DNA of 62,535 bases from Acidobacteriota bacterium (GTDB taxonomy: Bacteria > Acidobacteriota > Terriglobia > 2-12-FULL-54-10): positions 1 to 62,535 of the forward strand of contig SHUM01000014.1 in the NCBI GenBank assembly GCA_009691245.1. The letters run 5' to 3'. The position numbers and the translations under genes were made by a program. Each line of letters starts with the position of its first letter. The stretch's first letter is position 1. Under the pieces are notes generated by a model. That model was not told where the DNA came from, did not search any database, and saw only the letters and a program-made list of their open reading frames with translations. This document shows, in pieces, positions 36,098-44,842 of this stretch.

Positions 36098-37357
36098 TCA
36101 GTTGGGAACGAGTATCTCGTCGCGCTTGGGGTTATACGCCACCGTACCCGGCGAGCCGAACCCGGAGCGGGGAGAGCCCTTCGGCGCGCTGCGAATCACA
36201 CGCGACGGCACGACATTACCGGCAGCCGTGCGCGGATAGACCGTCGCGGTATGGTTGTCCCAGTTGGACACCCAAAGTTCATTGCGCTTTTGATCGAGCA
36301 CCACACTCGTTGGCCCGTCAATCTCCGTCCTGTCTCCGCCCAGTGTGCGCGCGGGCGCCACGTCGCCGTTCGCCTCCACGGGAAAGAACAATACGCGGTC
36401 ATCACCGGCGTTGGCCACCATGAGTTGCCGGGTCTTGGCGTCGTAGAAAATTCCCATCGGCAGATTCAAACCCGTCTTCGCACCCTGAATCACGCGCAGC
36501 GGCGCGATGTCGCCATTGGCTTTTCTGTTATAGACACTTATGGACGGAGGCAGGAATTTGCCTGACGATGGCCCCAGATTGCGGACCAGATCAAAGTAGG
36601 ATTTGCGCTTCCCCTTCAGCTCCGGCGGCACCGAGCCTTCCTGCAGAAACACTTCATTCGGCTGCGTCTCGTGCCAGTGGCCATGATTGACGACGTAGAC
36701 TTCGTTGCGGGCTTCGTCCACGTAGATGCCATGCGGATCGGCAAGTTGCGTCTTCGGCCCCTGGATGAAGCGCACCGCGTCGTCTTCCATCTGCGCCATG
36801 CGGTTATAGACGGCCACGCGGTTGACGTGCTCGATGGTGACAAACAGTTCATCGACCGGCCGGTCCAGAAAAATTCCCCACGCGCCATGGGAAGTAGGCA
36901 GCCAACGTATGGCTTCCATGTCACCATTGCCGTTGAGTGGAAACACGCCCAACTCACTGTTGCCCTCGCCACTCACTTTATAAATCTCGCCGAACTCGGG
37001 CGAAATAGCGATGCCGCAGATGTCGCCCAGATCGGCCTTGGGCCCGGCGATCATGCGCAGCGGCTCACTGACGCGCTCGGAGCGTTCCGCGGGAAAATCG
37101 GCTCGATAGGCCTCGATGCTCTGGCCCTTGCGTTCATTGTCGTTGCTGAGGAACAGCTCGCCCTTCTCTTCATCAATGGCCATGCCGCTGAAATTGGAGT
37201 AAGGGTCTTCTTCGATCACGCGCACGGGATCGCGTTTGATGATGGTGGTGCGCCGCCCAGTGTTTGCAGCAGCGGGGCGCGGCGGATTCTGCGCCAGACT
37301 CACGCCCGCCGCGACTGCGATCACGCAATATAGAATTAGTTGGGATTTACTGGACAC
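36098..37357 (-). CDS. Secreted NHL-type beta-propeller protein, upstream half ending at an in-frame TGA
   Basis: 419 residues from the GTG at 37357, chosen because AAGGAGG lies 5 bases upstream and the signal peptide (SKSQLILYCVIAVAAGVSLA) follows immediately. Repeated units of about 45 residues show the pattern x-G-D-x-x-P-x-R-x-I-x-G-x-K-T and E-L-x-V-x-N-x-x-x-x-x-x-x-V-F, for example NGDIAPLRVIQGAKTGLNLP and NELWVSNWDNHTATVYP. These are NHL/SMP-30-like blades. The frame ends RDEILVPN-TGA, in the middle of a blade whose remaining strands are encoded in frame downstream. A second gene at 59039-61285 has the same structure. It sits ahead of the DUF1592 operon and behind an Oar-like receptor. 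Reaction unknown. Confidence 0.8.
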   Translation of the reverse strand: MSSKSQLILYCVIAVAAGVSLAQNPPRPAAANTGRRTTIIKRDPVRVIEEDPYSNFSGMAIDEEKGELFLSNDNERKGQSIEAYRADFPAERSERVSEPLRMIAGPKADLGDICGIAISPEFGEIYKVSGEGNSELGVFPLNGNGDMEAIRWLPTSHGAWGIFLDRPVDELFVTIEHVNRVAVYNRMAQMEDDAVRFIQGPKTQLADPHGIYVDEARNEVYVVNHGHWHETQPNEVFLQEGSVPPELKGKRKSYFDLVRNLGPSSGKFLPPSISVYNRKANGDIAPLRVIQGAKTGLNLPMGIFYDAKTRQLMVANAGDDRVLFFPVEANGDVAPARTLGGDRTEIDGPTSVVLDQKRNELWVSNWDNHTATVYPRTAAGNVVPSRVIRSAPKGSPRSGFGSPGTVAYNPKRDEILVPN

Positions 37358-37558
37358 CAGAACCTCCTTGGGGGCCCTCCCCCTCAGGGCGAGGGGAAAG
37401 AGAGTCACCCGGTGCTGCTTTGACTTTACAACTTGCCGCGGTTACACATCCAGCGAAAAGCCCGCGCCATCCCGAGATACGGGATGACACGGCTACCAAT
37501 GCGGTAATGTCTTTGCTCTGGTAGCCGCGTCAAACTGTATTTTTGGCGCGGGATTTTC

Positions 37559-40500
37559 CTAAAAGGTATAGCGCAGGTTGAACTGCATCTGGCGCGCCGA
37601 GCTGGACAGCTCCTGAATGACTCCCGCGTTGCCGGCATGGTTCAGGCGCGCGGTATTGCCACCCTGCGCGGGTTGCGCGCCGCTGAAGACGGTGCGATTC
37701 GGCAGGCCGAAATTGGTGCGGTTCAGCAGATTGAACCACTCCATGCGATAGGTGAGCGTGTGGCCTTCCAGGATGCGGAAGTTTTTCACCAGCGAGAAAT
37801 TTACGTTGGCGCGGCCCGGGCCAATCAGCGTGTTGCGCCCCAGGCCGCCGTAGAAACCGGCGAGTGGATCGCTGAACGCGCAGGGATCGAAGTAGCGAGT
37901 CTCCGGTCCCAGCTTTTCTCCGGCCTTTATAACCGGAACCACGGCGCCTGCCGCAACCGCGGCGACGCCGCAACTGCCTGTGACTCCCGCGATGGGATTG
38001 TTGCTGTCGCCCGCCTGATTCGGACGATCCGGCGCGCCGGAGTTTCCGTCATTCGAGCGGTTCGATCCGATCAGCACGGTAAACGGATTGCCCGTCGCGG
38101 CGGAGAAGATGCCGCTGGCCTCCCAGCCATTCAGAATTGTTGAGGCCACGCCGCTCATCGGGAACGTAGGCACTCGATACGTTCCGTTGATGGCCAGCGC
38201 GTGGCGCTGATGCTGCGAGGCGAGACTGCGGTCGCCGCCGCGATCAAACGGGATGAGCGTAGAGTCCGGCGTGTTGGCGGTCAGCGCGGCCTGCCACGCG
38301 CCGGAGTCGGTGATGGCGCTCGAATAGGTGTAGCTGGCCTGCAGGTTGAGGTTCTGCGACTGGCGCTTGTTGAACTGGACTTGCAGAGAATCGTAATTCT
38401 GTTGCGCGTCGGTCTGCACCACGCGGATGGCGCCGAACGCCGGGTTGTAGCGCGGCGCGGCGGCCAGCGGCGAATATTGTGGACGACCGTCGGCGCCGAA
38501 AGTCGGGATGCGCGTGTTCAAGCTGGTTTGGCGCACCCAGTGCACGCCGCGCGATCCGCCGTAGCCCACGGCCAGCACCATGCCCGGGCCAACCTGCTGC
38601 TCGGCGGTCAGGTTGAATTGATAGACAGTCGGCGTCTGCGGCTTCGGTCCCCACACGCGCAGGTCAATCGAGCCCGCCGGCGGATTGGTGATGTTGGCCT
38701 TGGGGAAGCCCGTGATCGGCGTTGGGTTGTTGATGCTCAAATTGGTGATCAGCCCGGAGCGCGAGTAGAGCGAATAGAATCTGCCGCTCGAAAATTGATT
38801 GTGATAGATGCCTGCGCCGCCGCGCAGCACGGTCTTGCCCGACTCGCCGAACGGCGTCCATGCGAAACCGAAGCGTGGAGCGAAGTTCTTCAGCGAAGGA
38901 TTCTCGAGCCATCCCGGCCCGCGGGTAACCGCGGTGTCGCGCAGAAGATCCACAATGGTGGCCTGATTGCCGTGAACTTCCGTGGGAACGGAAACAAATT
39001 CATAGCGCAATCCGAAATTGAAGTTGAGATGATTGGTGGCTTTCACGTCATCCTGCAGATACACCGCGGTCATCCACTGGCGCAGCCCCTGCACGGGGTC
39101 CGAATCAAGCGATTGCGCCTCGAACCGTGTCGGAATCCCTTGCAGGAACCCGGTGACGCTGCCAAAGGTGTATCGGCTCTGCGAAGAGTAAACGTAATTG
39201 TTGTTCTGCTGGCGCTGCAGGTTGAAGCCCATGCGCAGCGAGTGCGCGCCGGTGTGGTAATCCACCGCATCGGAAATCTCCCAGACATTCTGGATGAATC
39301 CCGAGGGCGCGGCGTTCTGATGGCCCAAATTGCCGATGGTGGCGTCCTGTCCGCCGGTAACCGTAAAGGAGAGGTTCCAATCACGGCCGGGCACAAAGGC
39401 CAGCGCGGCGTCGTCCGGCTGCGCGGCATTATTCAGAAGCGGGTTGGTGCGGTTGAATGACACGCGGAAGACATTCAGAAAATTGCTGGTGGCAATGGTC
39501 TTCCACTCGAGCGTGGAGAACGTATTACGCGAGGTGAGCAACGCCAGATAGGGATCAAACGTTGCCACGCTGCTGGCTTCGGTGTCGTCAATTGTCATCC
39601 GGCCGAACAGGTAATGCTTGTTGGAAAACTGATGGTCGATGCGCAGACTGCCGTAGTCCTCGCGCGTGGGGTTCGATCCCGCCGAGGAATACTCCGCCGT
39701 GCCGTCGCCATAGTCACGCCCGTTCGGCAAGGGATAGTGATCCAGATACGGACGGACCGAGGGCGCCACGCCGACGTTTGCGGCTCCCACCAGCCCGCGA
39801 TGCGCGCCTTCGCTGGGCACAGTGCGGAAATTCAGGCTCTGCAGTCGTTCGCGCAATCCTTCGTAAGCGGTGAAGAAAAATGTGCGGTCGCGGATCACCG
39901 GTCCGCCCACCGTGCCGCCAAATTGATTGCGCCGAAATGGCGGAAGGTCTTTGCCTGCCTTGTTGTCCAGATAACTGGGCGAGTCGAAGATATCGTTGCG
40001 CAGAAATTCAAAGGCGCTGCCGTGGAAGACATTCGCTCCGGAGCGCGTAACGGCGCTGATGACGCCGCCGGCGGTGCGGCCGTATTCGGCGGAGTAGTTG
40101 CGCGTGTATACGCGGAACTCGAGGATGGCATCCACGCCGAGGTTGTTGCCCGCCACGCTCCCCGGCGTGTTGCCGGCGTGGTCGCGGATGTCGGTGCCGT
40201 CGAGCAGAAACGAGACGAAGTCGCCCGGCGTGCCGCCCACCGACATGCGCCCGCCCGCGCCGGTTACGACTTTAGCGATGGTGCCGGTGCTGGAATTTGT
40301 GTATTGCACGACGCCGGGTTGCAGATAAGCCAGCGCATCATAGCTGCGCCCATTGAGCGGCAGCTCGCGAATCGCCTTGTCGCCCACCAGGCCGGAAAGT
40401 TCCGCGGTGGTAGTCTGCACTAGCGGCACTTCGGCGATCACGTTCACGCTTTCTGTAACTTGACCGACTTCGAGCGCCAGATCGACCACGATCTCACTGC

Positions 40501-40801
40501 CTACGCTGAGCGCGACATTTTCGCGCACGGCCGTGCGGAAACCCGCCGCGCCAGCCTGCACGGAGTATGCACCAGGCTCGAGCGCCGCCAGACGGAAGCG
40601 TCCCGCGCTATCGGCCACTGAGCTGCGCACGCGGCCCGTCTCCTGCTGCTTCACCTGCACGCCGGCGCCGGGCAGCACCGCGCCGGATGAATCGCGCACC
40701 GTGCCGGAGATGGTGCCCAGCGGCCCTTGCGCCAATAACGGCGCCACGCCCACGCACAGCACCAGCGTTAGCACGCCAACATGTTGCCTGAAATACAGCA
40801 T
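37559..40801 (-). CDS. Oar-like TonB-dependent receptor with carboxypeptidase-regulatory domain
   Basis: 1080 residues. A signal peptide (VLTLVLCVGVAPLLAQ), the regulatory Ig-like domain GTISGTVRDSSGAVLPGAGV, a plug-like region with ELPLNGRSYDALAYLQPGVV and a long barrel ending in QFNLRYTF are visible. It is the first gene of a minus-strand series that continues with the split beta-propeller, DUF1592, DUF1552 and ankyrin genes. This suggests a shared substrate-capture function at the cell surface, although a 201-base gap before the propeller gene allows a separate promoter. The ligand is unknown. Confidence 0.9.
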   Translation of the reverse strand: MLYFRQHVGVLTLVLCVGVAPLLAQGPLGTISGTVRDSSGAVLPGAGVQVKQQETGRVRSSVADSAGRFRLAALEPGAYSVQAGAAGFRTAVRENVALSVGSEIVVDLALEVGQVTESVNVIAEVPLVQTTTAELSGLVGDKAIRELPLNGRSYDALAYLQPGVVQYTNSSTGTIAKVVTGAGGRMSVGGTPGDFVSFLLDGTDIRDHAGNTPGSVAGNNLGVDAILEFRVYTRNYSAEYGRTAGGVISAVTRSGANVFHGSAFEFLRNDIFDSPSYLDNKAGKDLPPFRRNQFGGTVGGPVIRDRTFFFTAYEGLRERLQSLNFRTVPSEGAHRGLVGAANVGVAPSVRPYLDHYPLPNGRDYGDGTAEYSSAGSNPTREDYGSLRIDHQFSNKHYLFGRMTIDDTEASSVATFDPYLALLTSRNTFSTLEWKTIATSNFLNVFRVSFNRTNPLLNNAAQPDDAALAFVPGRDWNLSFTVTGGQDATIGNLGHQNAAPSGFIQNVWEISDAVDYHTGAHSLRMGFNLQRQQNNNYVYSSQSRYTFGSVTGFLQGIPTRFEAQSLDSDPVQGLRQWMTAVYLQDDVKATNHLNFNFGLRYEFVSVPTEVHGNQATIVDLLRDTAVTRGPGWLENPSLKNFAPRFGFAWTPFGESGKTVLRGGAGIYHNQFSSGRFYSLYSRSGLITNLSINNPTPITGFPKANITNPPAGSIDLRVWGPKPQTPTVYQFNLTAEQQVGPGMVLAVGYGGSRGVHWVRQTSLNTRIPTFGADGRPQYSPLAAAPRYNPAFGAIRVVQTDAQQNYDSLQVQFNKRQSQNLNLQASYTYSSAITDSGAWQAALTANTPDSTLIPFDRGGDRSLASQHQRHALAINGTYRVPTFPMSGVASTILNGWEASGIFSAATGNPFTVLIGSNRSNDGNSGAPDRPNQAGDSNNPIAGVTGSCGVAAVAAGAVVPVIKAGEKLGPETRYFDPCAFSDPLAGFYGGLGRNTLIGPGRANVNFSLVKNFRILEGHTLTYRMEWFNLLNRTNFGLPNRTVFSGAQPAQGGNTARLNHAGNAGVIQELSSSARQMQFNLRYTF

Positions 40802-40917
40802 CGGGAGCCTCCCAAATTTCTCTCATCTGACTGACTAGCCGGCTTGCCGCCAGCTTCTGTTATGTCGATCATCTTACCATACGGGCGCGGTTGTAATGAG
40901 TATTGGATCATTGCACA

Positions 40918-40998
40918 TTGTCATTCCGAGCGTAGCGAGGAATCTGCTTTCCAACCAAGCTATGAAAAGCAGATTCCTCGCTACGCTCGGAATGACAA
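40918..40998. repeat. Perfect 33-bp inverted repeat (ATTCCGAGCGTAGCGAGGAA family)
   Basis: Arms at 40918-40950 and 40966-40998 are exactly complementary, with a 15-base loop. A single degenerate arm of the same family lies at 44046-44079. The element lies between divergent or tail-facing genes (start of the 37559-40801 receptor and end of the 41032-42693 gene), outside any reading frame. It can act as a transcription barrier, and its recurrence suggests a mobilised small repeat. Confidence 0.85.
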
Positions 40999-41031
40999 AA
41001 TCAAAGGAGGCGCCGGAACCTCAAATGTTTG

Positions 41032-42693
41032 CTACTCTGCGAACTCGATGAAGCCGACGCGCACGCCGGACCACCAGATTCGCCGCGGGTTCACCGGATC
41101 GACGAATACGCGGCGCGGCGCCAGCCCCTTGGTGGGCAGCGGATACTCGTGGAACTGCACTGACTTGGGGTCAAAGCTGGCGATGGCGTCGCCCTCGCGT
41201 TCGCTGAACCAGACCAGGCCCGTGCGGCGGTCCACGTCCACGCCATACGGCCCCACGCCGGGCGTGGGCACATCGTACTCAGTGAACTCGCCAGTGCGAT
41301 AGTCCACGTGGAACAACTTGTTGGAGTCCTGCGCGCCCACCCACAAGTTGCCCTCGGCGTCCGAGCCCATGCGGCGAAAATCCACACCGTGCGCATTCAC
41401 CCGATAGGTGATCAGTTTGCCGCCCTTGGTGTCCACGCGATTAACCGCGTTGTCGTAGTTGCCCGTGGTCCACACGCTCGGCTCACCGTCGATTGCTCCA
41501 CCAATGGCGATGCCATAAGGATGCGATCCCTTCGGCGTGGGATAGGCGGTGATCTCGCCCGTGGTGATGTCCATGCGGATGACGCGGCTCGACGAGTTGC
41601 CGGTGGCCCACAAGTAATTTCCCACAAAGCGCATGGTGTTCAGCGGCGAACGGAATCTCGGCGGCGCGGCAATGGGGAACTCCTGGAACTGCTTCGTCGA
41701 CGGCGTGTAACGTAGCAGCACGGCGTCCGGCGTGGGACCGTTGTCGAGTATCCAAAGATTCTTCTGCGCGTCCTCGGCGATCTGCGCCAGCACACGCGGC
41801 TTGGCCCCGGCGGGCGCGGTCAGCGGCGCGTAATCGAGCGTCTGGCCATCGATGCGCCCGAACCTGCCGCCCTGCTCTTCGCTGATCAGCAGATTGCCCT
41901 GCGAGTCAATCCCGGCCTCGTAGCTCTTTGCGCCGAAGTCAAACTCGACGGCGGTTACCTTGCTGTGCGCGCGGTCCTGCAGAGGGTGCGGCAGATGCGC
42001 CGTCGGCCCGCGCGGCGGCGTGGCGTTAGGGTCGCTAAACGGCGGGCGGTCCATGCCGAAATTCTTACTGAGATAGTCGAGCACCACCGCGTACTCGCGC
42101 GAAGTCAGCGGCTTAAAGTTGTGCGGCTTCCACAGATCAGGCCGCTCATCGATGAACCAGCTCATGCGCTCCACGGTCTTGGCCCACTGCTCCGGCGTAT
42201 GCCGCGTCGGCACGATGCGATCCAGATAATGGCAGTGGATGCAGTGGCTGATGATGAGCTGCTTGCCCTCGCCCTCGGGCATGGCGGGCGAGTAGTCGTC
42301 GTTGGTGAGACGCCTGTCCGGCGGCAGCACGGACCGTGCGATGTTCAAGGTGAGACCGGCCTCGCTGGCCGCATCGGCCTTGATGTTCACCGCCGCCGCG
42401 ATGGCGCTCTGTGACTCCTCGGCAAACGCCTGCGCCACATACGATCCGGCGGGTAACATCGGCGTGCGATACGCGCCGTCCGCCTGACTGACGACGAGAA
42501 TTGTCTGGCCCGGCTGTACGCTGCTCACGCGCACAAACGCTCCGGCCACGGGCTTGCCTGCGGCGTCCTTCACCACGCCGCCCAGCGTCTGCGGCGGCCC
42601 CTGCGGCGCGCGGCTGCAAGCGGTGAGCAGAAGCACAGCAACCAGCGCGCTCATCATGTTCCATCCGCGTCCGCATTTTAATTTGTTTCGCAT
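41032..42693 (-). CDS. Lipoprotein: regulatory Ig-like domain, haem c, Vgb-like propeller
   Basis: About 553 residues from the ATG at 42693; the longer frame adds 7 residues. The lipobox LLLTACSRA marks a lipoprotein. A carboxypeptidase-regulatory domain (LGGVVKDAAGKPVAGAFVRV) is followed by a haem-binding segment LIISHCIHCHYLDRIVP. The C-terminal half is a streptogramin-lyase-like (Vgb) propeller (EAGIDSQGNLLISEEQGGRF, HPYGIAIGGAI, PYGVDVDRRTGLVWF). The fusion suggests a periplasmic oxidoreductase or lactonase working with the adjacent cytochromes and sulfite dehydrogenase. The family is common in Acidobacteriota, but its reaction is not established. Confidence 0.85.
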   Translation of the reverse strand: MRNKLKCGRGWNMMSALVAVLLLTACSRAPQGPPQTLGGVVKDAAGKPVAGAFVRVSSVQPGQTILVVSQADGAYRTPMLPAGSYVAQAFAEESQSAIAAAVNIKADAASEAGLTLNIARSVLPPDRRLTNDDYSPAMPEGEGKQLIISHCIHCHYLDRIVPTRHTPEQWAKTVERMSWFIDERPDLWKPHNFKPLTSREYAVVLDYLSKNFGMDRPPFSDPNATPPRGPTAHLPHPLQDRAHSKVTAVEFDFGAKSYEAGIDSQGNLLISEEQGGRFGRIDGQTLDYAPLTAPAGAKPRVLAQIAEDAQKNLWILDNGPTPDAVLLRYTPSTKQFQEFPIAAPPRFRSPLNTMRFVGNYLWATGNSSSRVIRMDITTGEITAYPTPKGSHPYGIAIGGAIDGEPSVWTTGNYDNAVNRVDTKGGKLITYRVNAHGVDFRRMGSDAEGNLWVGAQDSNKLFHVDYRTGEFTEYDVPTPGVGPYGVDVDRRTGLVWFSEREGDAIASFDPKSVQFHEYPLPTKGLAPRRVFVDPVNPRRIWWSGVRVGFIEFAE

Positions 42694-42735
42694 GATCTTC
42701 TTCCCACTATGCAATGTTCTTAATTCCGCGATCCA

Positions 42736-42816
42736 AACCGAGCCGCGACCGTAAGGGAGCGGTGGTTAGGTTTGAATCAAGACCAACCACCGCTCCCTTA
42801 CGGTCGCGGCTCGGTT
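42736..42816. repeat. Perfect 32-bp inverted repeat (GAGCCGCGACCG family)
   Basis: Arms at 42736-42767 and 42785-42816 are exactly complementary around a 17-base loop. The GAGCCGCGACCG..AGGGAGCGG core also occurs at 19208-19237, so the two elements are members of one dispersed family. The element lies in the gap between two minus-strand genes, 14 bases after the stop of the cytochrome gene, and may end its transcription. Confidence 0.85.
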
Positions 42817-42830
42817 AAAACGCTGCTCTG

Positions 42831-44042
42831 TTAGCGGTACAGCGACGGCGGCGGATTGGGCAGCGCAAACTGCGCCGCATCCACCGCGACATTCTGCCGC
42901 ACGCGATTCAATTGATACGCCACACGCACGCCACGCACTAGCGTTACATCCCAATGGAACGGAACCTTTACGCCGTCTACGTCCCGATAATCGGAGTAAT
43001 CAATGCGGCTGGGCATGCGGCCCGCGGTGGAGTCCACATAGTACATGGTGCGTAGCAGCAGGCCGGTCGCGGCGTCAAAGCTCAACTCCACAAGCGGCAG
43101 AAATTCCGTGCGGCCGGCAAGCACAATCGCGTCACGCCCATTCACGTTTTCGCGGCGATTGACGAGCAGATCGCGCAGCAACTGCTCCACGCGCCGCGGC
43201 AGATTGAGCAAGTCCTCGAGTTGCGCCGCGTCGCGCCGCCAGCCGAACATTAGGCGGACCGGACCATTGCTTTCGCGCATCCAGCCTTGCGCTCCGTTCA
43301 CCACTCCGAAAGCCTGCGCGCTATTGCCCAGGTGCGAGACAGTAAAGCCCTTGGTGAGGCGCTGGTCCGGAGCCTGAGAAAAACCCTGGACTGCAACCAC
43401 CTGATTCCGATTACTGAGAATGGTGAGCGAGCCTTCCTCCACGCGCGAGGTGTTCTTCTGCACCGCGCCAGAGCTGCCCAGCGCGTTGACATATTTGTCC
43501 AGCACCTGGCGAAGCGAAGGCAGCGCGTCCTGTACGGAGGGTGAAACGACTTCGGGCGTCCGCTCACCGGTGCGATCCAAATTAATTGCCGCGACCGGCG
43601 CCGCGCTGCCGCGATGGCAGGTGAAGCAACTGATCACGTTGCGACCGCCGAAGCTGCGCTGGTTCAGGTCGCGCACCATGCGGATCATATCGCGCGCGAT
43701 GTCTTTATTGGGATTGCCCTCAACATCGCGGTCGCCACTGGCGCTGTGGCAATGCTCGCACTCGACGCCCAGCGCCTCGGACATGACCTGCATGCCGGGA
43801 ATCACTTCGCCATAGGGAACGCCATTCAATGCCGTAATATTGGCGTAAACTTGCTCGGCAGTCTTGTTCGACGGCTTTCCTAAAGCAGGATTGGGAGGCG
43901 GTGGAATATATCCCATTTTAGGTGGAGGTATGGGAGTAAATTGAGGCGGCGCAGGAGCCAATTCTCTTTGTGCCACCACCAGCGTGGCAATGAATGTGGC
44001 CCATATCGCCAGCAGCCCGATGCTGAGTGTCGCGGACTTCAT
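42831..44042 (-). CDS. Di-haem cytochrome with reaction-centre-type fold and LolA-like tail
   Basis: 403 residues. A signal peptide (LLAIWATFIATLVVAQ) and a Pro-rich linker come first. Two c-type haem motifs, CEHCH near residue 95 and CFTCHRG near 141, lie in the arrangement of the photosynthetic-reaction-centre cytochrome c subunit family (ITALNGVPYGEVIPGMQVMS, ARDMIRMVRDLN). In Acidobacteriota this family serves non-photosynthetic electron transfer. The C-terminal half (from about 190) resembles lipoprotein-sorting LolA-like beta domains (FDAATGLLLRTMYYVDSTAG). The upstream SoxCD-like genes suggest it could accept their electrons, but nothing shows this directly. Confidence 0.85.
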   Translation of the reverse strand: MKSATLSIGLLAIWATFIATLVVAQRELAPAPPQFTPIPPPKMGYIPPPPNPALGKPSNKTAEQVYANITALNGVPYGEVIPGMQVMSEALGVECEHCHSASGDRDVEGNPNKDIARDMIRMVRDLNQRSFGGRNVISCFTCHRGSAAPVAAINLDRTGERTPEVVSPSVQDALPSLRQVLDKYVNALGSSGAVQKNTSRVEEGSLTILSNRNQVVAVQGFSQAPDQRLTKGFTVSHLGNSAQAFGVVNGAQGWMRESNGPVRLMFGWRRDAAQLEDLLNLPRRVEQLLRDLLVNRRENVNGRDAIVLAGRTEFLPLVELSFDAATGLLLRTMYYVDSTAGRMPSRIDYSDYRDVDGVKVPFHWDVTLVRGVRVAYQLNRVRQNVAVDAAQFALPNPPPSLYR

Positions 44043-44045
44043 AGG

Positions 44046-44079
44046 AAAGCAGGTTCCTCGCTACGCTCGGAGTGACAAA
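44046..44079. repeat. Single arm of the 40918-40998 repeat family
   Basis: This 34-base stretch matches one arm of the perfect inverted repeat at 40918-40998 with two or three differences (ATTCC versus GTTCC; AATGACA versus AGTGACA). No matching partner arm lies nearby. It occupies the leader of the di-haem cytochrome gene, ending 3 bases from its start codon, so it is in the untranslated region. Confidence 0.7.
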
Positions 44080-44188
44080 CCAAGTAGTAACTCAGCCGAT
44101 GGGCCCGCCGTACGCTCTCCTGCGGAATTCAGAATCTGGAATTCGGAATTCAGGCTCCGCCACTCGTGGCCACTGTGAGACAAGAAAA

Positions 44189-44842
44189 CTACCTACAGGT
44201 GCCCACGCGGCAGCGCTGCTTGTTGATGTCCTCCAACTTTGCGGGTAGGAAGCCATCGCGATTGGGCATCTTTACTTTGGGCAGTGACTTCGCGTCGATC
44301 AAGTCACTTTCCTGAATGAGTTCGTTGCGATGCAAAATGAAAGCGGTGAGTGAGTAGGCTTCATCGTCAGTGAGTGACCCGCCCTGGCCGGGCGGCATGG
44401 CGCGCTTGACGTAGTCCCAGATCGGCGGCGCGAACGGCCAGAAACTTCCGATAGTGCGATCCGGTTGCGCGGTGCCGATGCTGCCCTTGCCGCCGGCCAG
44501 GCTGGGAGCGTTCTTTGTCCCTTCGAGCTTCGCGCCGTGGCAACCAGCGCAGCGGCGCGCGTAGAGTTCCGCGCCCTTGCCTGAAGTCCCGCTGCCCGCG
44601 GGCAGGCCCTGGCCATCAGGAGAAATCGAAGTTCCCAATCGGCGCATTTCCTCGTCCGTGGGCGCGCGGCCCATTTCATAAGCCGGCCCTTGTGCCTGCG
44701 CAGGCATCACCCATGGCGCGGCGCAGAGCCACAGCACAACGGCGACTAACACGCAGGAGCAACTGCGCAGTGAGTGACTACAAACCATGTAACTACGGAC
44801 CAAGTGACTATCCAGTGAGTGACTACGCATCCCAGAAGGCAT
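44189..44842 (-). CDS. Mono-haem cytochrome c, SoxD-like partner of SoxC
   Basis: 217 residues with a signal peptide cleaved near PAQAQGP. One c-type haem site, ELYARRCAGCHGAKLEGTKN, with the usual proline and axial Met (RAMPPGQGGSLTDDEAYSLT) in a class I cytochrome fold. The start codon lies 20 bases inside the sulfite dehydrogenase gene and has GGGAG 8 bases upstream, so the two are coupled. Sulfite dehydrogenases of the SorAB and SoxCD types use such a cytochrome as electron acceptor. The first 18 residues are encoded by DNA containing two copies of CAGTGAGTGACTAC (44768-44781 and 44813-44826), so this end has been altered by repeat copying. Confidence 0.83.
   Translation of the reverse strand: MPSGMRSHSLDSHLVRSYMVCSHSLRSCSCVLVAVVLWLCAAPWVMPAQAQGPAYEMGRAPTDEEMRRLGTSISPDGQGLPAGSGTSGKGAELYARRCAGCHGAKLEGTKNAPSLAGGKGSIGTAQPDRTIGSFWPFAPPIWDYVKRAMPPGQGGSLTDDEAYSLTAFILHRNELIQESDLIDAKSLPKVKMPNRDGFLPAKLEDINKQRCRVGTCR

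Noticed and set aside
38201-39460. Plus-strand frame opposite the third Oar-like receptor
   Set aside because: Same shadow pattern, with no start site or recognisable domain.
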